From: Myxococcales bacterium
GTDB taxonomy: Bacteria > Myxococcota_A > Bradymonadia > Bradymonadales > GCA-2716585
Length of the DNA stretch: 64,000 nt
Assembly (NCBI GenBank): GCA_002716585.1
Contig: PBBL01000046.1
Location: forward strand, 29,339-93,338
Reading direction: 5' to 3'
This document shows positions 1 through 9,200 of this stretch, one piece after another. The translations under genes were made by a program, and so were the position numbers. The notes under the pieces were generated by a model. It saw only the letters and a program-made list of their open reading frames with translations, made no database searches and had not been told where the DNA came from. The stretch's first letter is position 1. Every line of letters starts with the position of its first letter.

Positions 1-1231
1 CGATCCGGTAGCCGAGCGCCAGGTGGTAGCCGAGCGCCGACGCCTCGGGCTCCGAGGGGACGTCGGGGAAGGAGCGGCTCACTGTCATGAACTGGCCCTG
101 GAGCTGGACGTTGTACCAGTCCACGACGAGGTCGGCGCTGAACCCGGTCTGCTCCTCGTCGATCACGTCGGGCAGCTCGTTGGGGTCGCGGGTGACGGTG
201 TTGGTGAAGGCGCCGAGGCCGAAGCGCACCTTGTCGCGCTCCGAGGTGCCGTAGAACGCCTCCGCGCGGGCGGCGAGCAGGTAGTCGGAGTTGTCGTTGA
301 GCGGCTCATCGGCGCTGTTGCCGTTGGTCATGGAGGCGTACCAGGCGACCCCGAACTGGTCGAAGCCCTCCTTGAACTCCTCCTCGCTCCCGAAGACCGT
401 GCTCCCGAGGAGCATCGCGCCGTACTGGCGAGGGGCGCCGAGACCGGGGACGTTGCGCCCTTCGACGTTCTGGACGCCGCGGACGGCCACGGAGCGCTCC
501 ACGAACAGCTGCGCGGCGCTGGAGATGTACTGCTCACCCGCCACGGGCGGACGGTAGCGCCCGACCCGCAGCCTCGCCTCGGGCAGCGGGCGGTACTCGA
601 TGAAGGCGTCCCGCGCCGCGGTGCGGACGTCGCCCTCCGGGGCGCTCGTCTCGTCGAACAGCAGCGTCGCCCCGTCGAACTGGAGGCGGACCAGGACGTC
701 CTTGGCGGTGCCCTCCACGGTCAGGCGCGCGGTGTCGATCCCGAAGCCGTCGTTGCGACCGAGGTACTCCAGGCCCTGGTTGCCGTCGCCCTCCAGGATG
801 GTCGTGTGGAAGACGCGGATGAAGCCGGAGAACTCCAGCTCGAACGGGAACTTACGCCCGGTGGTCTCGCCGCGCACGGCGTCGCCGATGATCCCATCGT
901 CGTCGCCCTCCATCGCCTCGTCGTCCTCGGGCTCCTCCTCCTCGTCGGGCTCAAGCGCCGCGATCCGGGCGTCGAGCGCCTCGATCTTGTCCTTGAGGGG
1001 GCTGTCCAGGGTGACCTGGGACTTGAGGCTCGCCAGCTCGGCCTTCAGCGCCTCCAGCTCATCGCTCAAGCTCTTGCGCTGCGTCTTGACCTCGCCCAGC
1101 TGGGTCTCCAACGTCTTGAGGCGAGTCTCTACGCTGACCTCGGCCCCCACCTTCTCCTGAGCCCACCCGACGGAGGGCAGGCTCACGGCCAGCGCGAGCG
1201 CCCCGGCACAGATCTGCTTCCACACCAACAT
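1..1231 (-). CDS. Phosphate-selective porin O/P-like outer-membrane porin (3' end cut by window edge)
   Basis: This open frame runs leftward off the window, so its C-terminus is missing. It starts with a Sec signal peptide (MLVWKQICAGALALAVSLPS then VGWAQ), followed by a heptad-rich coiled coil at about residues 30-75, as in trimeric porins that carry a periplasmic stalk. A very acidic linker follows, then a beta-barrel stretch beginning FSGFIRVFHTT and containing the alternating pattern typical of OprO/OprP-like porins (for example RLRVGRYRPPVAGEQ). The likely role is diffusion of anions or small solutes through the outer membrane. GAGAGG lies shortly upstream of the ATG. The family call rests on architecture; substrate cannot be read. 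Confidence is high for a porin and moderate for the subfamily. Confidence 0.75.
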   Translation of the reverse strand, partial: MLVWKQICAGALALAVSLPSVGWAQEKVGAEVSVETRLKTLETQLGEVKTQRKSLSDELEALKAELASLKSQVTLDSPLKDKIEALDARIAALEPDEEEEPEDDEAMEGDDDGIIGDAVRGETTGRKFPFELEFSGFIRVFHTTILEGDGNQGLEYLGRNDGFGIDTARLTVEGTAKDVLVRLQFDGATLLFDETSAPEGDVRTAARDAFIEYRPLPEARLRVGRYRPPVAGEQYISSAAQLFVERSVAVRGVQNVEGRNVPGLGAPRQYGAMLLGSTVFGSEEEFKEGFDQFGVAWYASMTNGNSADEPLNDNSDYLLAARAEAFYGTSERDKVRFGLGAFTNTVTRDPNELPDVIDEEQTGFSADLVVDWYNVQLQGQFMTVSRSFPDVPSEPEASALGYHLALGYRI

Positions 1232-1409
1232 CTCCCACACCTCTCTTTCGATAGAGTCCGCCCCTGACGCGGTACGACGCGACACCCTTCGTTCAGAGCG
1301 CCAGGCGCCGAGAGCATAACAAACGGTTTTCAATTGTGATAGCTTCGCCCCACGCCGGGGGCACCACACGCCCGGGTTGCTTTCTATGACACACAAGGGA
1401 GGTCTGGCA

Positions 1410-1922
1410 ATGGAAGCGCCGCTCCGAATCATCTTCGTCTGCCTGGGGAACATCTGCCGCTCACCGCTCGCCGAAGGGGTCTTCAAGGCGCAGGCGGCGA
1501 AGGCGGGGCTCGCGGATCGCTTCGAGGTCGCGTCCGCGGGCACGAGCGGGTACCACGTCGGCGAGCTGCCCGACCCGGGGAGCATCCAGGTCGCCCGTAA
1601 GCACGGGATCGACATCACGGATCAGCGCTCGCAGCGGCTCACTCGAGGCGACCTGGAGCGCTACGACCTCATCATCGCCATGGACCGCTCCAACCGCCGC
1701 AACATCATCCGTATGCTGCCCGGTGAGGACGTGGAGCCGCTCCGAGGCCGCCTGTGGTTGATGCGCAACTTCGAGTTCACCGACGACGGCTCGGGCCACG
1801 ACGAGGACGTCCCCGACCCCTGGGGCGGTGGCCTGCGGGGCTTCGATCGGGTGCATGAGATCCTGGAGCGGTCCTGCGCCAACCTGTTGAGCTGGGCGCG
1901 CCGGGAGCACGACCTGGGCTGA
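1410..1922 (+). CDS. Low-molecular-weight protein-tyrosine phosphatase
   Basis: The 170-residue protein opens with the family's P-loop, FVCLGNICRSPLAEG, the CX5R(S) phosphate-binding loop with the nucleophilic Cys at about residue 12. The general-acid loop is the DPW of VPDPWGGG near residue 130. Length matches the family (150-170 aa). The ATG at 1410 is chosen because AAGGGAGG sits 7 nt upstream; an upstream TTG frame lacks this. The enzyme hydrolyses phosphotyrosine or low-molecular-weight phosphoesters in the cytoplasm. It stands alone, followed 100 nt later by ttcA. No tyrosine kinase gene is nearby, so the substrate is unknown. Arsenate reductase of the thioredoxin-linked type is a related fold, but the DPW loop favours phosphatase. 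Confidence 0.92.
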   Translation: MEAPLRIIFVCLGNICRSPLAEGVFKAQAAKAGLADRFEVASAGTSGYHVGELPDPGSIQVARKHGIDITDQRSQRLTRGDLERYDLIIAMDRSNRRNIIRMLPGEDVEPLRGRLWLMRNFEFTDDGSGHDEDVPDPWGGGLRGFDRVHEILERSCANLLSWARREHDLG

Positions 1923-2025
1923 CGGGCTTGATCGGGTTCGCGCGGGGCGCTAACGTGCTCAACCGCCCTCGCCGCAGGAGGCGAGACGAGCCGGTGTCAT
2001 CACAGATGTATGGATGGAGGTTGCC

Positions 2026-2835
2026 ATGGCTCGGGACATCGAGGCCAAGCTTGCAAGGAAGGTCGCGGACGCCAACGACGCCTACTCGCTCATCGAGGAG
2101 GGCGATCGGATCATGGTGTGCGTGAGCGGCGGTAAGGACTCCTGGGCGATGCTCCACCTGCTGGAGCGGGCGCGCCGCGTCGCGCCCATCCCGTTCACCC
2201 TGTTCGCGTTCCACCTCGATCAGGGGCACCCGGGCTTCCCGACGGAGGTGCTGCGCGGCTACCTCGAGGAGCACGGCTTCGAGTACGTGATCCACGCCCA
2301 GGACACCTACTCCATCGTCAAGGAGAAGCTCAAGCCCAACCAGACGACCTGCTCGCTGTGCAGCCGCCTGCGCCGCGGCATCATCTACAACCAGGCGCAA
2401 GCGCTGGGCGCGACCAAGATCGCGCTCGGGCACCACCGCGACGACCTGATCGAGACGCTGCTGCTGAACATCTTCTACAGCGGTCAGCTCAAGGCGATGC
2501 CCCCGAAGCTGTTCAGCGACGACCGACGCAACACCGTGATCCGCCCGTTGGCGTACTGCCCCGAGGAGTGGATCGTGGAGTACGCGCAGCTGCGCGGCTT
2601 CCCGATCATCCCCTGCACGCTGTGCAGCACCCAGGACAACCTCCAGCGCGAGGCGATGGGGCGCCTGCTCGACCGCCTCTCGGCGATGAACCCCAACGTG
2701 CGGGGCAGCGCCTTCACCGCGCTGAGCAACGTCGTCACCACCCACCTCCTCGACCGCGACCTCTACGATCCCAACGCCGAAGGATCGCCCGCGCCAGCGA
2801 CCGCCGAAGAGCTGCGCCAGGCGCTTCACATCTGA
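2026..2835 (+). CDS. ttcA: tRNA 2-thiocytidine(32) synthetase TtcA
   Basis: TtcA uses ATP and a 4Fe-4S cluster to thiolate cytidine 32 of certain tRNAs. The PP-loop SGGKDS is present at about residue 35, the first cluster Cys pair appears in TTCSLCSRLRRGII, and the second in IPCTLCSTQDNLQR, which closely follow the TtcA pattern. The 269-residue size is slightly shorter than the enterobacterial enzyme (about 310 aa). The ATG at 2026 is preferred over one at 2014, because GGAGG at 2016-2020 is spaced 5 nt from it. TilS and TtuA also carry PP-loops but differ in the Cys pattern. The gene is monocistronic or loosely linked to the upstream phosphatase. Confidence 0.92.
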   Translation: MARDIEAKLARKVADANDAYSLIEEGDRIMVCVSGGKDSWAMLHLLERARRVAPIPFTLFAFHLDQGHPGFPTEVLRGYLEEHGFEYVIHAQDTYSIVKEKLKPNQTTCSLCSRLRRGIIYNQAQALGATKIALGHHRDDLIETLLLNIFYSGQLKAMPPKLFSDDRRNTVIRPLAYCPEEWIVEYAQLRGFPIIPCTLCSTQDNLQREAMGRLLDRLSAMNPNVRGSAFTALSNVVTTHLLDRDLYDPNAEGSPAPATAEELRQALHI

Positions 2836-2892
2836 CGCGAGGTCGTGTAGAACCAGGGTTGCACTCAGAACGAAGCTCATCCCCGGATCGCA

Positions 2893-4032
2893 GTGGAACC
2901 AACCAGGCCCCAACCTCGCGTCGCGTGGCGACAGCTCGACCCCGACAACCCGGAGGAGGCGCTGCGCGCTGTGCTCCGCGACACCGCGGGGGGTGACGTC
3001 GCGGTCACCTTCCTGTTCTTCAGCCCCGATCTGCCCACGAGCACCCTGGAGGCCGTCCTCGGCGAGCCGCATCGAAACGGGCGCGTGGTCGGTTGCAGCT
3101 CAAGCGGCGAGCTGGGGCCAGGCGGGTTCCACGAAGGCGGGATCAGCGCGATGAGCCTGGCCCACCCGCGGCTACGCCTCTCGGCCCGGCTCATCCCGTC
3201 GCTCTCCGAGACCGACCTCGCCACCTTCGACGCCCTCCCGGATGAGCTGAGCGGTGAGCTGGGGCGGACGCTGAGCGAGTTGGGCGACGGGCGGCACACC
3301 TTCGTGACCTTCTTCGATGGGCTCTCCGAGCGAGAGGACATGATCACCGCCTACCTGGGGCGGCGGCTCCACCGCCTGCCGCTCGTCGGGGCCTCGGCGG
3401 GCGACCTGATGCGCATGGAGGAGACGCGCCTGGTGCTCGACGACACGGTGCTCTCCGACGCCGCGCTGGTCGTGCTGCTGGAGACGCCCGAGCCGATCGT
3501 CGTCATCCACCACCACCACTTCCACCCCACCGGGCAGGAGGTGCAGGTGACCCGCGTGGACCGCAGCGGGCGACACATCCTGGAGCTGGACCACCAACCC
3601 GCGCGTGAGCGCTTCGCCGAGCTGATCGGACACCCGGTCGAGCGACTCACCGATGCGCGCGCCCTCGACCACCCCTTCGCGACCCAGCTTCGGGGGCGGT
3701 GGTCGCTGTGCTCGGTCATCCAGGTGACCAAAGACGGGCTCCGAGTGGGCCGCACCGTCGCGCCCGAGCAGACGCTCATGATCATGCGCCCGGGTGACCT
3801 GGTCACGGAGACCCGCGCGGCGATGCACGAGGTGAGCGAAGCGCTGGGCCGCGAACCCGAGGCGCTGCTGTTGTTCAACTGCGCCGGGCGGTGGCTGACG
3901 GCGCGCGCCGGAGATGGCCTGGAGGCGCTTCATGAGGCCTTCGGCCCCGCCCCGCTCGCGGGCCTGAACTCCTACGGAGAGCAGGTCGACACCCTGCACG
4001 TCAATCACACCTTGACGGGGATCGCCTTCTAG
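2893..4032 (+). CDS. FIST N/C domain sensory protein
   Basis: This 379-residue soluble protein has an N-terminal FIST domain (VVGCSSSGELGPGGFHEGGI near residue 65) and a C-terminal FIST_C domain ending in the usual G(I)AF tail. FIST domains bind small ligands, thought to be amino acids, and normally feed kinases or cyclases; here the domain pair is alone, with no fused output. Translation probably begins at GTG 2893 because the first in-frame ATG is far into the fold, although no strong ribosome-binding site is visible. A second FIST protein lies at 43444-44634. Whether it signals through a partner or has enzymatic activity cannot be told. No transmembrane segment is seen. Confidence 0.85.
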   Translation: MEPTRPQPRVAWRQLDPDNPEEALRAVLRDTAGGDVAVTFLFFSPDLPTSTLEAVLGEPHRNGRVVGCSSSGELGPGGFHEGGISAMSLAHPRLRLSARLIPSLSETDLATFDALPDELSGELGRTLSELGDGRHTFVTFFDGLSEREDMITAYLGRRLHRLPLVGASAGDLMRMEETRLVLDDTVLSDAALVVLLETPEPIVVIHHHHFHPTGQEVQVTRVDRSGRHILELDHQPARERFAELIGHPVERLTDARALDHPFATQLRGRWSLCSVIQVTKDGLRVGRTVAPEQTLMIMRPGDLVTETRAAMHEVSEALGREPEALLLFNCAGRWLTARAGDGLEALHEAFGPAPLAGLNSYGEQVDTLHVNHTLTGIAF

Positions 4033-4117
4033 CCTATCCCAGGTGGGCCGGACCCACACCTCCGCACACTCGCGACCCTGGGCACGGCTCGGACCCTGTC
4101 TGGAGACCACCATACCC

Positions 4118-4627
4118 ATGCGCTCACTCGCTCGCCCCCTCACGCTCGTCGTCGCCCTCATCAGCCTAGTGCTCCTGACGCACACCGAACGCGCTGAAGC
4201 CAACGGCCCGGCTGGTGAAGACCTGGGCGCGGGCATCATCCTCGGGGAGCCGACCGGCTTGACCGGGAAGTACTGGTTTGACTCCTCGAGCGCGGTGGAC
4301 GTTCACCTGTCGTTCGACTTCAGCGACGACGCCTTCGCGCTGATCTCGGACTACCTGCTCCACTTCAACGTCTTCACCCCGGACTCCCGATCGATCGACC
4401 TGCCCGTCTACGTGGGGATCGGAGGCAAGTTCTTCGTCCGAGAGGACAACAACGACCGCGGCGACGACGACGACCTGGGGCTCGGCCTCCGCGCCCCGGT
4501 CGGGCTGAGCCTGCTGCTGACCCAGGCGCCTCTGGAGTTCTTCGTGGAGATCGCCCTCGGGCTGCGGATCATCCCCGGGACCGAGGCCGACCTCGACGGC
4601 GGCATTGGCGTGCGCTACTACTTCTGA
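4118..4627 (+). CDS. Small exported outer-membrane beta-barrel protein
   Basis: The 169-residue product begins with a clear Sec signal peptide (RSLARPLTLVVALISLVLL, then an A-x-A site at ERAEA-NG). The mature part opens with LGAGIILGEPTGLTGKYWF and consists of alternating polar and hydrophobic strands ending in an aromatic residue (GVRYYF), as expected for an outer-membrane barrel inserted by the BAM machinery. The GEPTGLTGKYW opening resembles the small BAPKO_0422/DUF3996-type barrel family, but this is recognition from memory, not a search. The ATG at 4118 is chosen because it gives a proper signal peptide; GGAG lies 12 nt upstream. An acidic loop with DNNDRGDDDD could bind divalent cations (inference). 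Confidence 0.72.
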   Translation: MRSLARPLTLVVALISLVLLTHTERAEANGPAGEDLGAGIILGEPTGLTGKYWFDSSSAVDVHLSFDFSDDAFALISDYLLHFNVFTPDSRSIDLPVYVGIGGKFFVREDNNDRGDDDDLGLGLRAPVGLSLLLTQAPLEFFVEIALGLRIIPGTEADLDGGIGVRYYF

Positions 4628-4653
4628 AACACGCCGCCCCGCCGAGGCCCCGC

Positions 4654-4683
4654 TTGACGGCCACCCGACGCGGTTGCTACACC
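4654..4683 (+). promoter_or_regulatory. Putative sigma-70 promoter of the sigma factor gene
   Basis: A TTGACG -35 box (4654-4659) is followed 18 nt later by TACACC (4678-4683), preceded by TG and one base (extended -10 form TGCTACACC). The start codon is 77 nt further on. This is one of several sites in the window with the TGnTAnnn core at this kind of distance from a start. Confidence 0.4.
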
Positions 4684-4759
4684 CGTGGGTGCACGTTCGT
4701 GTTGAACGGTGTCCTCGACGTCGAGGGCCGACTCGCAGTCTCCCCTCTGGAGAGGGCTC

Positions 4760-5545
4760 ATGGTGGACGATCCTCCACACACGAAGCGTCAGCCTCGACG
4801 CGCGCTCGCCTCAGCGACCGACCGCGCCCACGCCTTCGCCCAGGCCGCCTCCGAGGCGGACCAGGTGCCGTTCCAGCGCGGCCTGGACCGCGAGACCATC
4901 CTGGAGCTCTACGAAGGCCTCGTCGTCCAGATCGTCCACAACCTGCAACGCGCCTGGTCCGTCCCCTGGTCCCACGTGGACGACATGAAGGCCAACGGCT
5001 ACCTCGGCCTCCTGGAGGCCTACGAGCGCTTCGACCCTGAGCAGGGCAGCACGTTCGCGACCTTCTCCTACTACCGGATCAAGGGCAGCGTCGTGGATGG
5101 CCTCCGCGACGCCGGCGTGATCCGTCGCCGCAAGGAGCTGCGGCGGCGCCTGTCCGGCGCCTGCGACCTGCTCGCCGAGGAGGCGCGCACGGTCCGACCG
5201 GTGGGCTCAGAGCTGGGCACGAGCCTGGAGCGGATCGACACCATGGTCCGCAACATGGGGACCGTCTGGCTCATCATCCAGGACGCCCAGCTCCGCGCCG
5301 ACGAGGCCAGCGCCCGCCACGCGCCCGCGCGGCGGCTCCTCAAGGCCGAGCTTCGCCAGCAGCTTCACGACGCCATCGACCAGCTCGACGAGGTCGAGCG
5401 CGCCGTCATCCAGGGGCACTACCTGGAGGAGCGCAGCCTCGTCGACATCGCCAGCGAGCACGGCTACTCGCGCTCGTGGATGAGCCGGGTGCACACGCGC
5501 GCGCTGGAGCGGCTCGCGGAGCTCCTCAAGCCAGACCCTCCCTGA
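4760..5545 (+). CDS. FliA/WhiG-type sigma-70 family RNA polymerase sigma factor
   Basis: The 261-residue protein has sigma region 2 at about residues 55-115 (ELYEGLVVQIVHNL, then GYLGLLEAYERFDPEQGSTF and the conserved ATFSYYRIKGSVVDGLRD) and region 4 near the C-terminus (LDEVERAVIQGHYLEER, then the helix-turn-helix SLVDIASEHGYSRSWMSRVH). A region 3-like helical segment lies between. This layout matches alternative sigma factors of the FliA/WhiG group, not the short ECF type. ATG 4760 has GGAGAGGG 5 nt upstream and is preferred to an earlier GTG. No anti-sigma gene is adjacent; instead the NTAQ1-type gene follows after 9 nt, suggesting cotranscription. There are no flagellar genes nearby, so the regulon is unknown. 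Confidence 0.88.
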   Translation: MVDDPPHTKRQPRRALASATDRAHAFAQAASEADQVPFQRGLDRETILELYEGLVVQIVHNLQRAWSVPWSHVDDMKANGYLGLLEAYERFDPEQGSTFATFSYYRIKGSVVDGLRDAGVIRRRKELRRRLSGACDLLAEEARTVRPVGSELGTSLERIDTMVRNMGTVWLIIQDAQLRADEASARHAPARRLLKAELRQQLHDAIDQLDEVERAVIQGHYLEERSLVDIASEHGYSRSWMSRVHTRALERLAELLKPDPP

Positions 5546-5554
5546 GGGTGACCC

Positions 5555-6097
5555 ATGGCCAGCTTCCGCTACACCCCCTACTACTGCGAAGAGAACGCCT
5601 GGCACCTGTGCCAGCACGAGCGCCTGCGCGGGCTGGAGCGCCGCGTCGTGTTCGTCTCGAACGCGCTCCGGTGCTGCCCGCTGTGGTTTCAGCGGGCCTC
5701 ACCGGATCTCACCGAGCCGGTCCTGTGGGATTACCACGTCCTCGTCATCGCCCGTGAGCAGGCCACGTGGCAGGTCTGGGACCTCGACACCCGCCTGCCC
5801 TGCCCGCTCGCGCTGCCCTCCTACGTCGAGGCGACCTTCGGCCCCCCACACGTCATCCCAGACGAGTTCCACCCAAGGTTTCGGGTCGTCGCCCCGAAGC
5901 CCTTCATCGCGACCTTCTCGTCCGACCGCTCCCACATGCTCGACGAAGACGGCGCGTGGCGCGAGCCGCCCCCACCCTGGCCGCCGCTCTTTGCCGAGGC
6001 GCGGGGGATGAACCTGATGCGGTTCGTCGACATGGAGGACGACTTCATCGGAGAGGTGATGGATCGTGGGGGGCTGCTGGAGCGGTTCGGGGGGTGA
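5555..6097 (+). CDS. NTAQ1-type protein N-terminal glutamine amidohydrolase (WDYHV family)
   Basis: The 180-residue protein matches the eukaryotic Ntaq1 family throughout. The nucleophile region is YTPYYCEENAWHLC (Cys11), the signature WDYHV gives His61, and VWDLDTRLPCPL gives Asp76, so the Cys-His-Asp triad of the family is complete; SDRSHMLDEDGAWREPPPP near residue 130 is also a family hallmark. In eukaryotes the enzyme converts N-terminal Gln to Glu and so creates a secondary N-degron. The gene starts 9 nt after the sigma-factor stop, with GAGGGTG overlapping that stop as ribosome-binding site, so the two are probably one operon. The bacterial target is unknown; Glu made at an N-terminus could be passed to a Bpt-like leucyltransferase and ClpS (inference). 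Confidence 0.9.
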   Translation: MASFRYTPYYCEENAWHLCQHERLRGLERRVVFVSNALRCCPLWFQRASPDLTEPVLWDYHVLVIAREQATWQVWDLDTRLPCPLALPSYVEATFGPPHVIPDEFHPRFRVVAPKPFIATFSSDRSHMLDEDGAWREPPPPWPPLFAEARGMNLMRFVDMEDDFIGEVMDRGGLLERFGG

Positions 6098-6112
6098 CCC
6101 CGGAAGGGGTGA

Positions 6113-6240
6113 TACGAACTCGTGTAGAAAGGTAGCTGCGAAGCAGCGGTGTGTCGATGAATTCAGCTATTCAGATTTGCTCAGGATTTTTGTATTCAAC
6201 TCGCTGAGTTCATCACACGACCTTTCTACACGAGTTCATA
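6113..6240. repeat. MITE-like imperfect palindromic element, AT-rich
   Basis: Outer arms 6115-6133 and 6220-6238 are inverted copies matching at 18 of 19 positions, each bordered by TA (6113-6114 and 6239-6240). Inner arms 6151-6167 and 6203-6218 are a second inverted pair with one transition and one inserted base. Between the left outer and inner arms sits a small extra hairpin, GCTGC-GAA-GCAGC (6135-6147). The whole 128 bp is far richer in A+T than the surrounding genes and holds no convincing gene. Perfect terminal inversion with a TA border is what MITEs derived from IS630/Tc1-type elements show; an RNA hairpin or processing element is the alternative. Confidence 0.65.
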
Positions 6241-6255
6241 TGAGAGAGGAAAGGA

Positions 6256-6279
6256 GGGGCGCGCGAGGAGGCGCGCCCC
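6256..6279 (-). terminator. GC-rich hairpin just after the giant lipoprotein gene
   Basis: GGGGCGCGC (6256-6264) pairs perfectly with GCGCGCCCC (6271-6279) around a 6-nt loop, ending 9 nt past the stop codon of the leftward gene. On the minus strand the hairpin is followed by TCCTTTCCTCTCTC, a pyrimidine tract that is not a pure T-run, so termination strength is uncertain. Confidence 0.6.
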
Positions 6280-6288
6280 CGCGCGGGC

Positions 6289-9200
6289 TCAGGGGAAGCA
6301 GCGCGCCTCGTACTCGACCTCGATGGTGGCGCCCGCCATCGGCACGGCGTTCCGATCGAAGACGACGGAGTTGGTCGTCTCGTCGTAGACCCAGCCGGTG
6401 GACTGATCCACGCCATCGACGCGGACCTGGACCGTCGCCGGGTCGGCGACGCGGCTGAGGAAGAACTCCCGGCGGAGCCCGAAGGCGCGGTTGCCGATGT
6501 TCTGCAGGTAGCCGCCGAAGTCGGCCGCGCAGATGGAGCCGGTCGTGCCGCCCGTGTTCTGCGCCACGGTGTCGTAGCGGCGCCCCGCCTCGGCGTCCCC
6601 GTTGCTGGAGGAGCACATCGCCGGGGTGTTGCGCGACACGTCGGCGCCAACGATGACCGAGACGTTGAGCAGGGAGTCGTTGCGGAAGCCCTTGATGCTC
6701 TGGAAGAAGTCCACGTAGAAGTCCGGGGTCGCCGTGGACTGGTCCTCCTCGTCGGAGAGGATGATGATCTCAAGCGAGGCGTCTTCGCGGAGGAAGCCCG
6801 CGTTGCGACCGCCGCAGACGTTGTTGGGGCCGCAGTACGGGTAGGGGTCGGAGCACTGGGAGTCGTTGGTGCACGTGTCGTTGGTCTCGGTGATGTAGGG
6901 ATCCGAGAGCGCCTTGCGCGACGCCTCAAGGCCCGCCTCCTGCGAGCCGCCCGACGCGCCCATGTCCACCCGGTTCTGGAACTCGGTCAGGTAGTTCGGG
7001 TACTGGCGCGTCAGGAAGGCCGGATCGCCCATCAGCTCGCCCGCCTCGTACTGCTCGCCGTTGAAGCGAACCGCCTCACCGAGGTCGAGGTGGGTGACGC
7101 CGATCTGGAAGTCGTTGTTGAGCAGCTCCGCCGTGGACAGGAACTGCCCGAGGTTGCGCGACACGTTGCCCTGCTCCTCGGACATCGAGCCCGAGCCGTC
7201 GATGACAAAGAGCACGTCCACCTTACGCCCGTCGATCTGCTCGAAGACGTCCACCTGACGCGAGATGTTGGTCCCCTCGCCGCGGAGCGGCACCCGCAGG
7301 GTCGGCTCCTGATCGCTGGCGTTGGAGTCGATCCGCAGGACGCACTGGTCCTCGCCCAGGTCGGCGGGGCGGTAGACCACCTGCACGGGGAGGGGGTTGT
7401 TGCTGGCGACCTCGAAGGGGAGCTGCGGCACGCCGCGCAGCTCGAACTCGTTGGAGCAGCCTTCGAGCTGGACGTTGTTGACCTCCAGCGGCACGGCGCC
7501 CGTGTTGTAGACCGTGACCACCTGCGCCTGGCTGGCGCAACCGAGGGTCACGAGGCCGAAGTCCACGTTGCCCGGGATGACGGCGATGTCCGAGACGCCC
7601 GCCAGGCCCGTCAGCTGCACGCCGCAGTCCGGCGGCGGCGACAGGTCGCACTCGAAGGGGTTGCCGGTGCCGTTGGCGCAGCGCTCGCCCGCGTTGCAGA
7701 ACATGCCCGCCTGCCCGTTGTTGGGGTCGGAGAGCATGACCGCCATCTGACCGTTGTTCAGGTCGAAGCTGGTGGGGTTGTACTGAACCTCGATGATCAT
7801 GCTCTGACCCGGCGCGAGCTGCTCGCCCGAGTTGAGCGTCGCGGCCGACACCGAGAAGGCGTTGTTCAGGATGCCCTGGGCGCTGGAGCCGTTGTACTGG
7901 CAGGGGCCCGTGCCGGTGTTGCGGACCGTCACCGGCAGGATCTTCGAGCTGCCGCGCGCGGTGAGGCCGAAGTTGAGCGGGTCGGGGCCGACCTGGACGT
8001 CGCACTCGACGCCCTCCAGGCCGTTGCCCGTCAGCGGCACGGCCAGCTCCGGGGTGTCCGGGTCGTTGCTGTTGATCAGGATGTTCGCCGCGTCGGGGCC
8101 GACGTCGGTCGGCGAGTAGATGACGGAGATGCGCTGAAGCTCGCCGGGCTCGATCGTGGCCGCGCCGTTGCCGTTGATCGGCGGGAAGCCCGGGTCGGGC
8201 GCGATGCGGAAGTCAGCCGAGCCGCCGTCCAGCTCAACGGACGCGACCTCAAGGGGCTCGGTGCCGTTGTTGAAGATCGCCAGCTCACGCGGGGAGCTGA
8301 TCGTGATGCCCACGTTGCCGAAGTTGATGGCGGTCGGATCGACGCCGATGTCCGGCTCGCTCGGGCGCCCGAGGAGCGGCAGCGGCAGGTTGTTGACGGT
8401 CGGGTCGTTGCTGAAGAACACCGCGGTGCCGTTGGCGGTCTCGGTCCCGGCGGTGTAGGAGATCGTGATCGTGTGGCTCTCGCCGACGGCGATGGAGACC
8501 GCCTCGGTCGGCGGGTTGACGATCGCGAAGTCCTCGGAGGAGCCGCGCAGCATGTCGACGCCTTCCAGCAGCAGCGGCGCGTCGCCGATGTTGAGCACCC
8601 GCACGTCCTCCGTGACCGTCTCGTTCGTGGCGATGTTGCCAAAGTCGATCCGCGCCGGGGACAGGTCGATCAGCGGCACCGCGGTGCTCGTGCGCACGTC
8701 GCACTCAAACGCCGCCTCGACCTCGGCCGTCTGGATGTAGAGGGTGTCGTTGAGCGTCCCGCCCGACTCCGAGAGGAAGGACAGCTCCAGGGTCGCCGTC
8801 TGATCCGGGCGAAGCTCCGTGTTCGCCGCCGGAGGTTGCGTGATCGTCACCGCGTCGCCGAACTCCATCAAGGCGTCCGTCAGCGTCAGCGGCAGGTTGC
8901 CGATGTTGCGCAGCGTCACCGTCTGGGTCTGCTCCACGCCCAGCTCGGAGTTGTTGAACGTGATCGGCGACGGCTCACACTGAAGCTCCCGCTTCGGCGG
9001 GATCGTGTTGAGGAACACCGTCTGGCTCTGCCCCGAGGCCTGGATGACGAGCTGCCCCGTCACCGCCTGCTCGTTGATCGGCGAGTAGGTCACCCTCATG
9101 TTGACCGACTCGCCCTCCTTGACGCTGACGATCTGGGGATCCTCGAACGTGAAGGGGCCTTGAGCCGGGTTGAGCGCGTACTCGAACCCCCTCAGCTCAC

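Noticed and set aside
1777..3072. 431-codon minus-strand frame opposite the phosphatase and ttcA genes
   Set aside because: It crosses two clear plus-strand genes and shows no domain.
6113..6240. Integron attC site
   Set aside because: Size and imperfect pairing suggested it, but the ends lack the RYYYAAC and GTTRRRY core sites and no integrase or cassette is present.
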